Shown here in pieces: positions 1 to 5,531 of a stretch of DNA of 6,023 bases. Made by a program: the position numbers and the translations under genes. How positions within the stretch are numbered: the first letter of the stretch is position 1; the number at the start of each line of letters is the position of its first letter. The stretch is from Actinomycetota bacterium. GTDB taxonomy: Bacteria; Actinomycetota; Actinomycetes; Actinomycetales; Microbacteriaceae. The stretch spans positions 1 to 6,023 of the forward strand of contig WLIC01000040.1 of assembly GCA_009702405.1 (NCBI GenBank). The letters run 5' to 3'. The notes under the pieces are model-generated. The model was not told the DNA's origin and did not search any database. It saw only the letters and a list, made by a program, of their open reading frames with translations.

Positions 1-395
1 AAAGCTTCGCCATCAATAGTTCCGGTTACTGGAGGAATTGGTGGAAGAGTTGGGTATTGCTCAATTGGAAGCGTTGCTAATTCAAACTTAGATGTGCCAG
101 AAGTCGAAACTGCTTTAGTTCCATCAATAACTATGTTCACCGGTTGGTTTGGAAGACGACCAACAATTTCGTTTAGTAAGCGACCAGAGACTAGCGCTGT
201 TCCAGATTGCTCAACATTTGCTACCAGGTCTGTCTGAGCTGAAACATCGTGATCAAAAACAGAAATCTGTAGCGAGTTAGCATCTGCAACCAATCTCATA
301 CCTGACAAGATCTGAGAGGTTGGCTTGGATTGAAGCATTCTTGCAGCGAAAGAAACGGCATCGGCTAGAACGTCGCGATTTACCTGGAACTTCAC
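1..395 (-). CDS. dnaN: DNA polymerase III beta subunit (sliding clamp), 5' part only
   Basis: DnaN forms the ring-shaped clamp that tethers DNA polymerase III to DNA. The gene starts at a GTG (395-393) and runs off the left edge, so 131 complete codons are visible of a protein usually about 370-380 residues long. The translation begins MKFQVNRDVLADAVSFAARM and continues through all of clamp domain I. Recognisable blocks are the LVSGRLLNEIVGRLP segment (about residues 69-83) and the LATLPIEQYPTLP segment (about 106-118), both typical of DnaN. A good ribosome binding site, AAAGGTG, ends about five bases before the GTG. It lies downstream of dnaA on the same strand across a 335-base gap that is the expected oriC. 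No frameshift is seen in the visible part. Family assignment is from recognised sequence; the actinobacterial affiliation is inference. Confidence 0.96.
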   Translation of the reverse strand, partial: MKFQVNRDVLADAVSFAARMLQSKPTSQILSGMRLVADANSLQISVFDHDVSAQTDLVANVEQSGTALVSGRLLNEIVGRLPNQPVNIVIDGTKAVSTSGTSKFELATLPIEQYPTLPPIPPVTGTIDGEA

Positions 396-473
396 AGTTC
401 ACCTTTCGTGGATGGGGTCAGTTAATCTTGGCACATAATCCAAGCTAGTTAGGCACAGTTCACTCAAACCTAA

Positions 474-523
474 AAGTTATGGGCTTTTCAATCTTTCTTT
501 AAATCTTTAATAGCATTATTAAC
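474..523. other. candidate DNA unwinding element
   Basis: This strongly AT-rich segment ends a few bases before two back-to-back DnaA boxes. It contains ATCTTT twice, at 12-base spacing (491-496 and 503-508), with T-runs around them, loosely like the AT-rich repeats of other bacterial origins. The call rests on composition and position only. Confidence 0.4.
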
Positions 524-526
524 GTC

Positions 527-535
527 TGTGGAAAA
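527..535 (-). promoter_or_regulatory. DnaA box, one mismatch
   Basis: TGTGGAAAA is the reverse complement of TTTTCCACA, one base from the consensus TTATCCACA. It directly abuts the perfect box at 536-544 with no gap and in the same orientation, so the two could bind adjacent DnaA protomers. Confidence 0.6.
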
Positions 536-544
536 TGTGGATAA
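536..544 (-). promoter_or_regulatory. DnaA box, perfect
   Basis: TGTGGATAA is the exact reverse complement of the consensus TTATCCACA. It lies next to the AT-rich segment 474-523, which suits a role in loading DnaA for unwinding. Confidence 0.85.
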
Positions 545-601
545 CTGGCTAGTTGCCAATATTTCAACCTGAATAACAAGCGTGAAAGTTGTATACACAG
601 T

Positions 602-610
602 TGGGGATAA
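602..610 (-). promoter_or_regulatory. DnaA box, one mismatch
   Basis: TGGGGATAA differs from the reverse-complement consensus TGTGGATAA at one base. It starts 12 bases before the perfect box at 614, in the same orientation, roughly one helical turn away. Confidence 0.5.
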
Positions 611-613
611 AAA

Positions 614-622
614 TGTGGATAA
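614..622 (-). promoter_or_regulatory. DnaA box, perfect
   Basis: TGTGGATAA is an exact match to the DnaA box on the minus strand. It pairs with the weaker box at 602-610 and is followed at 637-650 by a tandem AATTTAG repeat in AT-rich DNA. Confidence 0.85.
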
Positions 623-691
623 CTCAAGAGCTTGTGAATTTAGAATTTAGAACTAACAGGCTAATTGGAGTAATACACAGATTTAAGCCCA

Positions 692-700
692 TTTTCCACA
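692..700 (+). promoter_or_regulatory. DnaA box, one mismatch, opposite orientation
   Basis: TTTTCCACA differs from TTATCCACA at one base. It points the opposite way from the other four boxes of this gap and lies close to the dnaA stop codon. Confidence 0.5.
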
Positions 701-730
701 CTTTATAAACAGGCTATGTTGAGAAGTTTT

Positions 731-2131
731 TTACTTCAAACCAGCCATGATGTCAGTGACTTGGTTGTAGATGTAGCGGCGCTCTTTCATAAGGTCGCCA
801 ACTTTCTTGATCGCATACATCACTGTGGTGTGGTCTCGGCCACCGAATAGAGCACCAATCTTAGGTAGTGACATGGTGGTCTTTTCACGACATAAATACA
901 TGGCAATCTGTCGAGCTATAACAATTGCTTGAGATCTTGACTTACCAAATAGTTCTTCCTGGGTGAGCTTGAAATACTCAGCAACAGCCCTGACAATCTC
1001 CATTGGAGCAATAGTGTTGGCATCTTCACCCAATGGGACAACATCCTTTAGAACTGCTTGAACCAACGGCATGTCAATCTGAGTTCTGTTCAAAGCTGCA
1101 AAAGCGGTAACACGGATTAACGCACCCTCAAGTTCGCGGATATTTGATGAAATACGAGCAGCCATATAGTCCAGGATCTCGTCGCTGACGCGGATCTTGT
1201 CGTTTTCAGCCTTCTTACGAAGAATAGCTATGCGAGTTTCTAGTTCCGGAGCCTGAATATCGGTCATTAGACCCCATTCGAAGCGGCTACGCATACGCTC
1301 ATCAAAGCTGTTTAGGAGCTTAGGTGAAACGTCACTTGTAATGACTACCTGCTTACCCTGCTCATGCAGAGCGTTGAAAGTAGCAAAGAATGACTCTTGG
1401 GTCTCTTTCTTACCCTGCAAGAACTGAATATCGTCAATAAGTAGAACATCAACCTGACGGTATTTGGCTTGGAACTTAAAACTGGTGTTGGTTTGGATCG
1501 CGTTGATAAAGTCATTGGTGAAAACTTCACTTGATACGTAGCGAACCTTCTTGCCAGGCCAGTACTCAAGAACATAGTTACCAATTGCATGCAAAAGGTG
1601 GGTCTTACCCAAACCTGAGTTTCCATAGATAAATAGCGGGTTGTATGCCTTAGCTGGCACTTCAGCTACAGCAAAAGCTGCTGCATAAGCAAATCTGTTT
1701 GAGTTTCCCTGCACAAAGCTTTCGAAGGTGTATCTAGGGTTTAGGCGTGAAGATCCCTCAACCGGACCAACGCTCTCTTGGGAGGTATAAACCGGGACCT
1801 CAGCTACTGGTTCTTCAGCCACTAGACCACTTTGTTGGCTAGCACTGAAGCTTTCAGCGAGTTCTGGGTTGACCACAATTCCAATGTTGGTAGGTGATGG
1901 GCTTAGGCCGATCTGTTGCAGAGCATCCAAGAGCTCATCTTTGATGCGAGTCTCGATAATTCCGCGGGTCATTTCGTTGGCCACTTGCAAATACAGGGTT
2001 TCACCTAAGATTCCCTGGATTGAAACAAGTTTTACAAAACCCAGGTTTTGAGAGGAGATCTGACCATCTTCCTTGAGGTGAGAGATAACTGCATCCCACT
2101 GTTCAGTGGTGATTCCAGCTACTTCTGCCAT
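731..2131 (-). CDS. dnaA: chromosomal replication initiator protein DnaA
   Basis: DnaA binds DnaA boxes, forms an ATP-dependent filament, melts oriC and loads the helicase. I place the start at ATG 2131-2129 (MAEVAGITTEQW, 466 residues), preceded by GAGAG at six bases. The frame stays open to a GTG at 2215, giving 28 more residues. That start lacks a separate ribosome site, and its first codons run through DnaA boxes. Numbered from the ATG: domain I is about 1-80; linker domain II is fairly short, about 81-130; the AAA+ domain has Walker A GNSGLGKTH at 170-178, Walker B LLIDD at 230-234, an arginine-finger region ERMRSRF near 278-284 and a sensor II region NIRELEG near 331-337. The C-terminal box-binding domain carries the DnaA signature FGGRDHTTVMYAIKKV at about 429-444. 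All key motifs are intact. Boxes upstream suggest autoregulation. Confidence 0.98.
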   Translation of the reverse strand: MAEVAGITTEQWDAVISHLKEDGQISSQNLGFVKLVSIQGILGETLYLQVANEMTRGIIETRIKDELLDALQQIGLSPSPTNIGIVVNPELAESFSASQQSGLVAEEPVAEVPVYTSQESVGPVEGSSRLNPRYTFESFVQGNSNRFAYAAAFAVAEVPAKAYNPLFIYGNSGLGKTHLLHAIGNYVLEYWPGKKVRYVSSEVFTNDFINAIQTNTSFKFQAKYRQVDVLLIDDIQFLQGKKETQESFFATFNALHEQGKQVVITSDVSPKLLNSFDERMRSRFEWGLMTDIQAPELETRIAILRKKAENDKIRVSDEILDYMAARISSNIRELEGALIRVTAFAALNRTQIDMPLVQAVLKDVVPLGEDANTIAPMEIVRAVAEYFKLTQEELFGKSRSQAIVIARQIAMYLCREKTTMSLPKIGALFGGRDHTTVMYAIKKVGDLMKERRYIYNQVTDIMAGLK

Positions 2132-2173
2132 TAGATACTCTCGATGTTCAATAAAATTGCGGGGTTCAGGTAG

Positions 2174-2182
2174 TTTTCCACA
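2174..2182 (+). promoter_or_regulatory. DnaA box, one mismatch
   Basis: TTTTCCACA is one base from the consensus. It lies about 43 bases upstream of the chosen dnaA ATG and in the opposite orientation to the other boxes of this cluster. Confidence 0.5.
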
Positions 2183-2206
2183 GACTATCCTAGGTGCATT
2201 AAGGGC

Positions 2207-2215
2207 TGTGGACAC
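2207..2215 (-). promoter_or_regulatory. DnaA box, weak
   Basis: TGTGGACAC matches the high-GC actinobacterial form TGTGGACAA at eight of nine bases and the TGTGGATAA form at seven. It starts 11 bases from the perfect box at 2218 in the same orientation, about one helical turn. It coincides with the GTG that would be the longer dnaA start. Confidence 0.45.
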
Positions 2216-2217
2216 CT

Positions 2218-2226
2218 TGTGGATAA
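2218..2226 (-). promoter_or_regulatory. DnaA box, perfect
   Basis: TGTGGATAA is an exact minus-strand DnaA box in the dnaA leader, placed for autoregulation or as part of a second origin module. Confidence 0.8.
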
Positions 2227-2248
2227 CTCAAAAACTCAAATTTGGGTC

Positions 2249-2257
2249 TGTGGATAA
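2249..2257 (-). promoter_or_regulatory. DnaA box, perfect
   Basis: TGTGGATAA is an exact minus-strand DnaA box, 31 bases from the preceding perfect box, close to three helical turns. It would overlap the start-site region of the weak candidate dnaA promoter. Confidence 0.8.
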
Positions 2258-2365
2258 CTTTACTAATGTATTCAAGTGCCTAAGTAGATGAAATTGCAAA
2301 TCGAGACAGGGCTTTTTTGCCAAAATCTCAAAAATGTTATGAAAAGCGAATGCCAATGCACTCAG

Positions 2366-2423
2366 AAATAAAGTAAAAAATATCCCAAAAAACTTGACCA
2401 GCAGGGCATTATTGGCGTAAGTT
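2366..2423 (+). promoter_or_regulatory. promoter of the rpmH operon, with upstream A-tracts
   Basis: A -35 hexamer TTGACC (2394-2399), an 18-base spacer and TAAGTT (2418-2423) make a plausible housekeeping promoter. A-rich tracts just upstream (2366-2392) could act as an UP element. Transcription would start near 2430, leaving a leader of about 80 bases before rpmH. It is the only good rightward promoter I see before the five-gene operon. Confidence 0.5.
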
Positions 2424-2508
2424 TAACAGGTTGATCAGCTTTGGGTTCGCTGGCAGCCATAAAAACACTTTTGACTTGAACTCACTAGAAGCTTTGGAGT
2501 AACACCAA

Positions 2509-2646
2509 ATGAGCAAGCGTACTTTTCAACCGAACACCCGTCGTCGCGCTAAGACCCACGGTTTCCGTCTTCGTATGAAGACTCGTGCTGGCCGCGCAAT
2601 CCTTGCTGCTCGTCGCCGCAAGGGTCGCAGCGAACTATCGGCATAA
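2509..2646 (+). CDS. rpmH: 50S ribosomal protein L34
   Basis: This short gene encodes the 45-residue, very basic L34 protein of the large ribosomal subunit. The translation starts [20 protein letters not shown] and continues with [19 protein letters not shown], which is the family signature almost end to end, and the length is normal. A GGAG (2496-2499) lies nine bases before the ATG. It is the first gene of the rightward operon and sits six bases before rnpA, the conserved bacterial pairing. Its codons are GC-richer than the neighbours (many CGT and CGC arginines), as expected for a highly expressed ribosomal protein. Confidence 0.98.
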   Translation: MSKRTFQPNTRRRAKTHGFRLRMKTRAGRAILAARRRKGRSELSA

Positions 2647-2652
2647 TCTACT

Positions 2653-2988
2653 TTGCTGGCTCGCGAGAACCGGCTGCGCTCAGCTGATGATTTTCGCTCG
2701 ACCATGAGAACTGGTCGAAAGGCTGTCGCTGACCACATGGTCGTATATCTAAACCGGGATGGGTCACAAACTCAGGCCCGGTTTGGTTTTGTTGTGGGTA
2801 AAACTGTTGGAGTTGCCGTCAAAAGAAATCTTGTGAAACGTAGAGCAAGATCTGCGATCAGGGAACGACTTCAAAATTTCAATTCTGGTGAAATGGTAGT
2901 GATTAGAGCTCTACCTGGATCAGCAGATTTGGATTGGCAGGAATTCGGTGCTGAACTGGATTACTGCTTGAACAAATTGAGTAACTAG
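2653..2988 (+). CDS. rnpA: ribonuclease P protein component
   Basis: RnpA is the protein subunit that helps the RNase P RNA cut the 5' leader from precursor tRNAs. The 111-residue product has normal length. It begins MLARENRLRSADDFRSTMRT, typical of actinobacterial RnpA, and carries the basic RNR signature KRNLVKRRAR at residues 57-66, which contacts the RNA. The chosen start is TTG at 2653, six bases after the rpmH stop. No clear Shine-Dalgarno sequence precedes it, so translation is probably coupled to rpmH. The catalytic RNA gene is not in the window. Confidence 0.97.
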   Translation: MLARENRLRSADDFRSTMRTGRKAVADHMVVYLNRDGSQTQARFGFVVGKTVGVAVKRNLVKRRARSAIRERLQNFNSGEMVVIRALPGSADLDWQEFGAELDYCLNKLSN

Positions 2989-3011
2989 AAATCTGTTAAT
3001 AAGGTTAACAA

Positions 3012-3335
3012 ATGAGAGAACTAGCTTTGAACCTCTGGGTTTTACCTAGAAACGGCTTAGTTCTTTTTATTGTGGGCTGGCGCAAATTCATCTCGCCACT
3101 TTATGGAGATGTGTGCCGTTATTACCCAACCTGCTCGGCTTACGGTCTAGGCTCAATACAGCAGCACGGTGTGATCTATGGGTCGCTTTTGACAACATGG
3201 AGAATACTTCGTTGCAACCCGTTTGCTAAGGGTGGCGTTGACGAAGTCAAGCCTGGGCCTAAATGGCTTAGCTTGACTAAAAATGGTTTTGTATATGCAA
3301 AGCAGGAAACTGCTTTGGTTGAAAAGGAAAAATAA
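3012..3335 (+). CDS. yidD: membrane protein insertion efficiency factor YidD
   Basis: YidD is a small membrane-associated protein thought to help YidC insert proteins into the cytoplasmic membrane. The 107-residue product shows the family core: a hydrophobic, amphipathic N-terminal part (about 5-32, ending FISPLYG), then VCRYYPTCSAYGLGSIQQHG (about 34-53) with its conserved cysteines, then WRILRCNPFAKGGVDEV (about 63-79). The last 25 or so residues are a loosely conserved polar tail. An AAGG (3001-3004) precedes the ATG by seven bases. It follows rnpA after 23 bases and ends directly against yidC with no gap, the usual rnpA-yidD-yidC order. Confidence 0.96.
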   Translation: MRELALNLWVLPRNGLVLFIVGWRKFISPLYGDVCRYYPTCSAYGLGSIQQHGVIYGSLLTTWRILRCNPFAKGGVDEVKPGPKWLSLTKNGFVYAKQETALVEKEK

Positions 3336-4277
3336 ATGGACATTCTTGGTGCAATTCTCTGGCCGTTCAAATGGGTTTTGGAAGCAATTCTGGTTACCTT
3401 TCACTCTCTATTTACAACCCTGGGAATGGGTGAGAACGAAGGCTACACATGGGTAGCTTCGATTGTTGGTTTGGTTCTAGTTGTTAGAGCTGCCCTAATT
3501 CCCCTATTCGTAAAGCAGATCAAATCTCAACGCAGTATGTATTTGTTGCAACCAGATCTGCAAAAGATTCAAAAGAAATACAAAGGCAAGTCAGACCGTG
3601 ACTCTCGTGAGCGCATGGCTAAAGAGCAGATGGAGCTATACAAGAAGCACGGCTCAAGCCCGTTCTCATCATGTCTACCGCTACTAGCCCAAATGCCGGT
3701 GTTCTTCTCGTTGTTCTCAACACTGACTGAAGCACAGAACTCAAAACCAGGCGTTGGCTTACTGAGCAAGGAACTCTCCCAGTCTTTCGCCCAGTCACAC
3801 TTCCTAGGGGCAAGCCTGTCTGAAACCTTCTTGACCGCATCAACTGTTTCAGTGCAGATCATTGCTGGTGTAATGATCGTCTTGATGACTGCTTCCCAAT
3901 TCATCACCCAGAAGCAGATCATGGCTAAGAACCAGAACCAGGCAACACAGAGTTCTCAATTTGCTCAAACCCAGAAGATCATGCTTTATGTCTTCCCAGT
4001 AATCTTCCTAATCTCCGGTGTGTCATTCCCTCTAGGTGTTTTGATTTACTGGCTTGTCTCTAACTTCTGGACCATGGGTCAGCAGTACTACGTGATCCGT
4101 CGTATGCCTACCCCAGGCTCACAAGCCCACAATGAGCGCCAAGCTCGCCTAGAGAAAAAGGGCAAACTACCAAAGAGCGAAACCCCTGTTGCAGAGGTAG
4201 AAGCTCCCCAACAACCTCAGCGCGTTCAGCCAGTATCTAAGGCCAGAGCCAAGAAGAAGCCAAACGGCAAGAAATAG
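3336..4277 (+). CDS. yidC: membrane protein insertase YidC/Oxa1 family
   Basis: YidC inserts and folds proteins in the cytoplasmic membrane, alone or with SecYEG. The 313-residue product fits Gram-positive and actinobacterial YidC, lacking the large periplasmic domain of E. coli. Hydrophobic segments lie at about 3-28, 39-60, 110-130, 169-190 and 215-243. The conserved groove arginine is R51 (VVRAALIPLFVKQ). A charged cytoplasmic hairpin at about 62-106 includes LQPDLQKIQKKYKGK. The C-terminal tail (about 256-313) is basic and ends in ARAKKKPNGKK, which could contact ribosomes (inference). ATG follows the yidD TAA with no gap; the AAAAGGAAA ribosome site lies inside the yidD end. No signal lipobox is seen near the start, unlike some Gram-positive YidC lipoproteins. 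Confidence 0.97.
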   Translation: MDILGAILWPFKWVLEAILVTFHSLFTTLGMGENEGYTWVASIVGLVLVVRAALIPLFVKQIKSQRSMYLLQPDLQKIQKKYKGKSDRDSRERMAKEQMELYKKHGSSPFSSCLPLLAQMPVFFSLFSTLTEAQNSKPGVGLLSKELSQSFAQSHFLGASLSETFLTASTVSVQIIAGVMIVLMTASQFITQKQIMAKNQNQATQSSQFAQTQKIMLYVFPVIFLISGVSFPLGVLIYWLVSNFWTMGQQYYVIRRMPTPGSQAHNERQARLEKKGKLPKSETPVAEVEAPQQPQRVQPVSKARAKKKPNGKK

Positions 4278-4282
4278 GACAA

Positions 4283-4810
4283 ATGTCAGAACAAACAGAA
4301 ACCCCAGAAGTTTTAGAAGAAGTAACCGAAACCAAAGAAGCTTCATCAGTAAAAGACCTTGAAGAAGAGGGCGAAGTAGCAGCAGACTACCTAGAAGAAC
4401 TGCTGGACATCTTTGACCTTGACGGTGACATCAACATAGATGTTCGTCAGGGCCGTGCCTATTTGGAAATCACCGCTGATGAGGAAAGCAACCTTCGACT
4501 AATCTCGAACCCTGAGACTGTAGAGGCTTTGCAGGAACTAACCCGCATTGCTGTGCAGACCAAAACCCAGTCTTTCAGCCGTCTAATCTTGGACATTGCT
4601 GGTTCTCGTCAGGCAAAGCTTGACTCACTAGCCAAGATTGTTAACCGCATCATTGCCAAGGTAAAAGAGACCAACGCACCTGTTGCAATGAAGCCAATGT
4701 CTTCTTACGAGAGAAAGATTGCTCACGATCTAATCGCTGAGGCAGGTCTTATTTCTGAGTCTGAGGGCGAAGGCAAAGAACGCCACATTGTGGCTAAGCC
4801 AGCTGAATAG
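4283..4810 (+). CDS. jag: Jag/KhpB-type RNA-binding protein with R3H domain
   Basis: Jag (KhpB) proteins have a KH-like and an R3H single-stranded nucleic acid-binding domain and act in RNA regulation linked to cell-envelope growth in Firmicutes. This product has 175 residues. Residues 1-32 are acidic and low-complexity; 33-115 form the KH-II-like part (YLEELLDIFDLDGDINIDV... through SRLILDIAG); 139-171 form the R3H domain with the R144-x3-H148 motif in SYERKIAHDL. The usual GxxG RNA-contact loop is replaced by ISNPE (74-78), before the normal ETVEALQELTRIA helix. The ATG follows the yidC stop after five bases, with a weak AGGA before it. It is the last gene before a strong terminator. Its exact role in actinobacteria is uncertain. 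Confidence 0.93.
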   Translation: MSEQTETPEVLEEVTETKEASSVKDLEEEGEVAADYLEELLDIFDLDGDINIDVRQGRAYLEITADEESNLRLISNPETVEALQELTRIAVQTKTQSFSRLILDIAGSRQAKLDSLAKIVNRIIAKVKETNAPVAMKPMSSYERKIAHDLIAEAGLISESEGEGKERHIVAKPAE

Positions 4811-4824
4811 TTTCACGTGAAACA
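4809..4824. promoter_or_regulatory. parS: parS site 1 (ParB-binding palindrome)
   Basis: AGTTTCACGTGAAACA matches the parS consensus TGTTTCACGTGAAACA at 15 of 16 bases; the 14-base core GTTTCACGTGAAAC is a perfect palindrome. It overlaps the last two bases of the jag stop codon and lies just before the operon terminator. ParB bound here would nucleate the origin-segregation complex with ParA. Confidence 0.95.
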
Positions 4825-4827
4825 TTT

Positions 4828-4858
4828 AGCCAGGGCCTAAGCCCTGGCTTTTTGTTTT
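4828..4858 (+). terminator. intrinsic terminator of the rpmH-jag operon
   Basis: A perfect nine-base stem AGCCAGGGC / GCCCTGGCT encloses a four-base CTAA loop and is followed by TTTTGTTTT. It ends 18 bases after the jag stop begins its downstream flank and just before rsmG, so rsmG needs readthrough or its own promoter. Confidence 0.93.
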
Positions 4859-4880
4859 AGGTGCATGATTGGATTTAGAG

Positions 4881-5531
4881 ATGTCAGAAAACAGCGCTGA
4901 GGTATTTCACCTCGAAAAAGAGCCGTCCGAAGCTGCCAAGGTGTTCGGCGACAGACTCCCCCTGGCTCGAAAATATGCTGAACTTCTAGCTCGAGACGGA
5001 GACCTTTTAGGCCTCATTGGCCCTAGAGAACTGCCAAAACTATGGTCTCGCCACATCCTAAATTCAGCAGTTGTTGCCGAATATGTCGTGGACGGCCAGA
5101 CCGTCGCTGACGTTGGTTCAGGCGCTGGACTACCAGGAATCCCTATGGCAATCTTGAAGCCAAACGCTAATTTCGTACTCATCGAACCCATGGAACGCAG
5201 ATCTAAATGGCTCGCTGAAACAGTCGTTCCAGAGCTTGGGTTGAGCAACGTAAAAGTACTTCGAGGCAGGGCTGAAGAAGCTCCTCTGGCAAACTATGAC
5301 GTTGCAACTGCCAGAGCCGTCTCAGCACTTCCCAAATTGCTCAGAATGCTAGCCCCCCTTGTTGTCCCAGGCGGCACTATTCTGGCTCTAAAAGGATCTA
5401 AAGCTGCGGATGAAATTGCCGAATCTAAACCCCTACTAAAGAAGCTAAAACTAGCCAGTTTTGAGATTGTGACTGCGGGGGATAATCTTCTAACTGAGCC
5501 GACTACGATTGTTCGAGTTACGCTACTCTAA
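4881..5531 (+). CDS. rsmG: 16S rRNA (guanine-N7)-methyltransferase RsmG (GidB)
   Basis: RsmG uses S-adenosylmethionine to methylate N7 of G527 (E. coli numbering) in 16S rRNA; its loss gives low-level streptomycin resistance in several bacteria. From ATG 4881 the protein has 216 residues, normal length. It shows LWSRHILNS (about 55-63), SAM motif I DVGSGAGLPGIPMAI (77-91), the RRSKWLAE segment (106-113), the ATARAVSAL block (143-151) and ILALKG (167-172). An in-frame TTG at 4869 would add four residues and has AGGTG five bases before it, so the start is uncertain between these two. It begins only about 20 bases past the terminator and precedes parA, the conserved actinobacterial order. Confidence 0.96.
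   Translation: MSENSAEVFHLEKEPSEAAKVFGDRLPLARKYAELLARDGDLLGLIGPRELPKLWSRHILNSAVVAEYVVDGQTVADVGSGAGLPGIPMAILKPNANFVLIEPMERRSKWLAETVVPELGLSNVKVLRGRAEEAPLANYDVATARAVSALPKLLRMLAPLVVPGGTILALKGSKAADEIAESKPLLKKLKLASFEIVTAGDNLLTEPTTIVRVTLL

Larger units (their letters stand above)
396..730. other. oriC: dnaA-dnaN intergenic region, likely replication origin (oriC)
   Basis: This 335-base gene-free stretch lies between the dnaA stop and the dnaN start, where actinobacterial origins have been mapped. It is AT-rich and holds two perfect DnaA boxes (536-544, 614-622). Three boxes have one mismatch (527-535, 602-610, 692-700), and two weaker sites share the sequence ATACACAG (593-600, 673-680). An especially AT-rich part (474-523) and a tandem AATTTAG heptamer (637-650) are candidate unwinding sequences. 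The region must also carry the dnaN leader; I could not identify a convincing dnaN promoter. The origin call rests on synteny plus box clustering; the exact unwinding site is not proven. Confidence 0.85.
2132..2508. other. dnaA-rpmH divergent region with second DnaA-box cluster
   Basis: This 377-base region separates the divergent starts of dnaA and rpmH. Its left third holds four DnaA boxes (2174-2182, 2207-2215, 2218-2226, 2249-2257), two of them perfect. The middle (about 2325-2392) is A-rich. The right part holds the rpmH promoter and an approximately 80-base leader. A leftward promoter for dnaA must lie here. The best I can offer is a weak TTTCAT, a 17-base spacer and TACATT on the minus strand (-10 at 2270-2265), which would start transcription at the edge of the 2249-2257 box. 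The region may regulate dnaA, act as a second origin module, or both. Confidence 0.7.

Noticed and set aside
427..444. Inverted repeat CTTGG / CCAAG in the dnaN leader
   Set aside because: A five-base stem with an eight-base loop is expected by chance; there is no supporting context.
593..680. Two ATACACAG copies as extra DnaA boxes
   Set aside because: Each nonamer has two mismatches from TTATCCACA; mentioned under oriC but not called as separate sites.
723..737. Inverted repeat GAAGT / ACTTC around the dnaA stop codon as a possible terminator
   Set aside because: The stem is only five AT-rich base pairs and no T-run follows on the dnaA strand, so it is too weak to call.
1869..2051. Plus-strand open frame inside dnaA
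   Set aside because: It is an antisense shadow of a clearly conserved dnaA sequence, with no ribosome site or family likeness.
2310..2321. GGC-T6-GCC hairpin in the dnaA-rpmH gap as a terminator or attenuator
   Set aside because: The stem is only three base pairs, and it is not followed by a T-run on either strand.
2526..2738. Minus-strand open frame opposite rpmH and rnpA
   Set aside because: Its arginine-rich product is a shadow of the basic L34 gene, and rpmH is certain.
3569..3922. Minus-strand open frame of 117 codons opposite yidC
   Set aside because: It lies wholly within the well-supported yidC and shows no domain of its own.
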